5,505 nucleotides of DNA from Verrucomicrobiota bacterium (GTDB taxonomy: Bacteria; Verrucomicrobiota; Verrucomicrobiia; Verrucomicrobiales; Verrucomicrobiaceae), in assembly GCA_023429545.1 (NCBI GenBank), contig JAEYUU010000686.1, positions 1 to 5,505 on the forward strand, in the 5' to 3' direction. Positions 5,186 to 5,505 of this stretch are shown piece by piece (positions within the stretch are counted from its first letter, which is position 1; every line of letters begins with the position of its first letter). The notes below the pieces were generated by a model. It saw nothing but the letters and a program-made list of their open reading frames with translations, was not told the origin of the DNA and searched no databases. The position numbers and the translations under genes are program-made.

Positions 5186-5505
5186 TGCATCCGTTTTGTT
5201 CGGCGACGTTGGTGAGGACTTCATTGATGAACGCTGTCTTGGCGTCGGTATAAGCCTCGCGGTCGTGGCGATACTGCTCGGCAAGATCTCGTTTGAGATG
5301 CTCGTAGCGACTGGCGACGGCTGCGTCGGCTCGCAGTGCGTCACGGAACTGTAAAGACCGAATCCACCGCTCGCCGCCGAAGACGACAAGGTGGAGATGA
5401 TGAGTCCGCCTGCCGAAGGCGTGTCGCATAAGCCAGCGTCGGTCGGGCAGAGTCGCGTTGAACTCGGCGGAAGTCTCGTAGCCGTGCGCACACAAGGGCT
5501 GCAAC
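5127..5505 (-). CDS. GrpB/UPF0157 family protein, C-terminal part (cut by window end)
   Basis: The C-terminal 125 codons of a gene that enters from beyond 5505. Family marks in order (residues counted within the window): HGYE at 7-10, PDRRW at 20-24, RTHHLHLV at 33-40, FRDALR at 53-58, then YEHLKRDLAEQY (67-78) and DREAYTDAKTAFINEVL (81-97). These match the second half of GrpB/UPF0157 proteins, which belong to the nucleotidyltransferase-fold superfamily and are common as small accessory genes; their true substrate is not well established. Family members usually end soon after the AKTAFI-type helix. This one has about 27 more residues (from about 99, ending QQRPPLAVA), which are largely encoded inside the candidate attC at 5111-5185. 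That would explain the odd tail as read-through into the recombination site. The TTG at 5504 is not a true start, because the family pattern continues upstream. Confidence 0.82.
   Translation of the reverse strand, partial: LQPLCAHGYETSAEFNATLPDRRWLMRHAFGRRTHHLHLVVFGGERWIRSLQFRDALRADAAVASRYEHLKRDLAEQYRHDREAYTDAKTAFINEVLTNVAEQNGCRQRLEGYLSGQQRPPLAVA

Larger units (their letters stand above)
3657..5505 (-). mobile_element. Integron-type gene-cassette array (partial, no integrase in window)
   Basis: Four functionally unrelated short genes lie in a row on one strand, and each is followed by an imperfect inverted repeat with AAC/GTT triplets at its outer ends (5111-5185, 4433-4540, 4106-4198, 3657-3742). 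Single ORFs with almost no promoter space, alternating with structured sites that vary in sequence but keep a common fold, are the hallmark of integron cassettes. The outer trinucleotides AAC and GTT are the most conserved part of attC sites in known integrons. The integrase and attI would lie upstream of the first cassette, beyond position 5505. Otherwise this is a cluster of attC sites lacking an integrase. The left end abuts the pil-associated genes. The two middle sites are convincing; the outer two are more degenerate. Confidence 0.68.

Noticed and set aside
5099..5491. Upstream extension of the secreted-protein frame
   Set aside because: A clear signal peptide starts at 5098, and the extension overlaps the GrpB-like gene, whose family motifs are in another frame.

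Overview
The window is about 55-60% GC bacterial DNA. It joins a chromosomal type IV pilus motor locus to what looks like an integron-type gene-cassette array. The lineage is uncertain. The pair of PilT-family ATPases, the membrane-anchored SH3-like/coiled-coil protein and the scarcity of clear Shine-Dalgarno sequences would suit the PVC group (for example Verrucomicrobiota), but no marker gene settles it.

Left part (1-818): one plus-strand gene (52-705) encodes a membrane-anchored protein with a proline-rich linker, an SH3-like beta domain and a coiled coil. It converges on the minus-strand pil genes. The 113-bp gap holds an imperfect terminator-like hairpin (756-816) that would serve the pil transcript.

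Middle part (819-3642, all minus strand, read right to left): a basic 109-aa protein of unknown function (3642-3313), a 65-aa protein with one membrane span (3294-3097), then two tandem PilT/PilU-family ATPases (3014-1956 and 1931-819) that share little beyond the ATPase motifs. The short gaps (18, 82 and 24 bp) suggest one transcript. The ATPases would power type IV pilus retraction (twitching) from the cytoplasmic side of the inner membrane.

Right part (3657-5505, all minus strand): four unrelated small genes in a row. They are a GrpB/UPF0157-family protein (cut by the window end), a secreted 196-aa protein, a 63-aa zinc-ribbon-like protein and a frame-disrupted ORF of about 113 codons. Each is followed by a candidate attC recombination site at 5111-5185, 4433-4540, 4106-4198 and 3657-3742. 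Each site is an imperfect inverted repeat bounded by AAC/GTT triplets, and two are canonical enough to carry GTTAGGC/GCCTAAC ends. Gene-attC-gene-attC with uniform orientation is the layout of an integron. No integrase lies in the window; it would be expected beyond 5505, or the array may lack one. Two of the cassette genes end inside their attC, and a perfect 13-bp palindrome across one cassette junction places a start codon in a stem.

No rRNA, tRNA, CRISPR, transposase or phage gene was seen.
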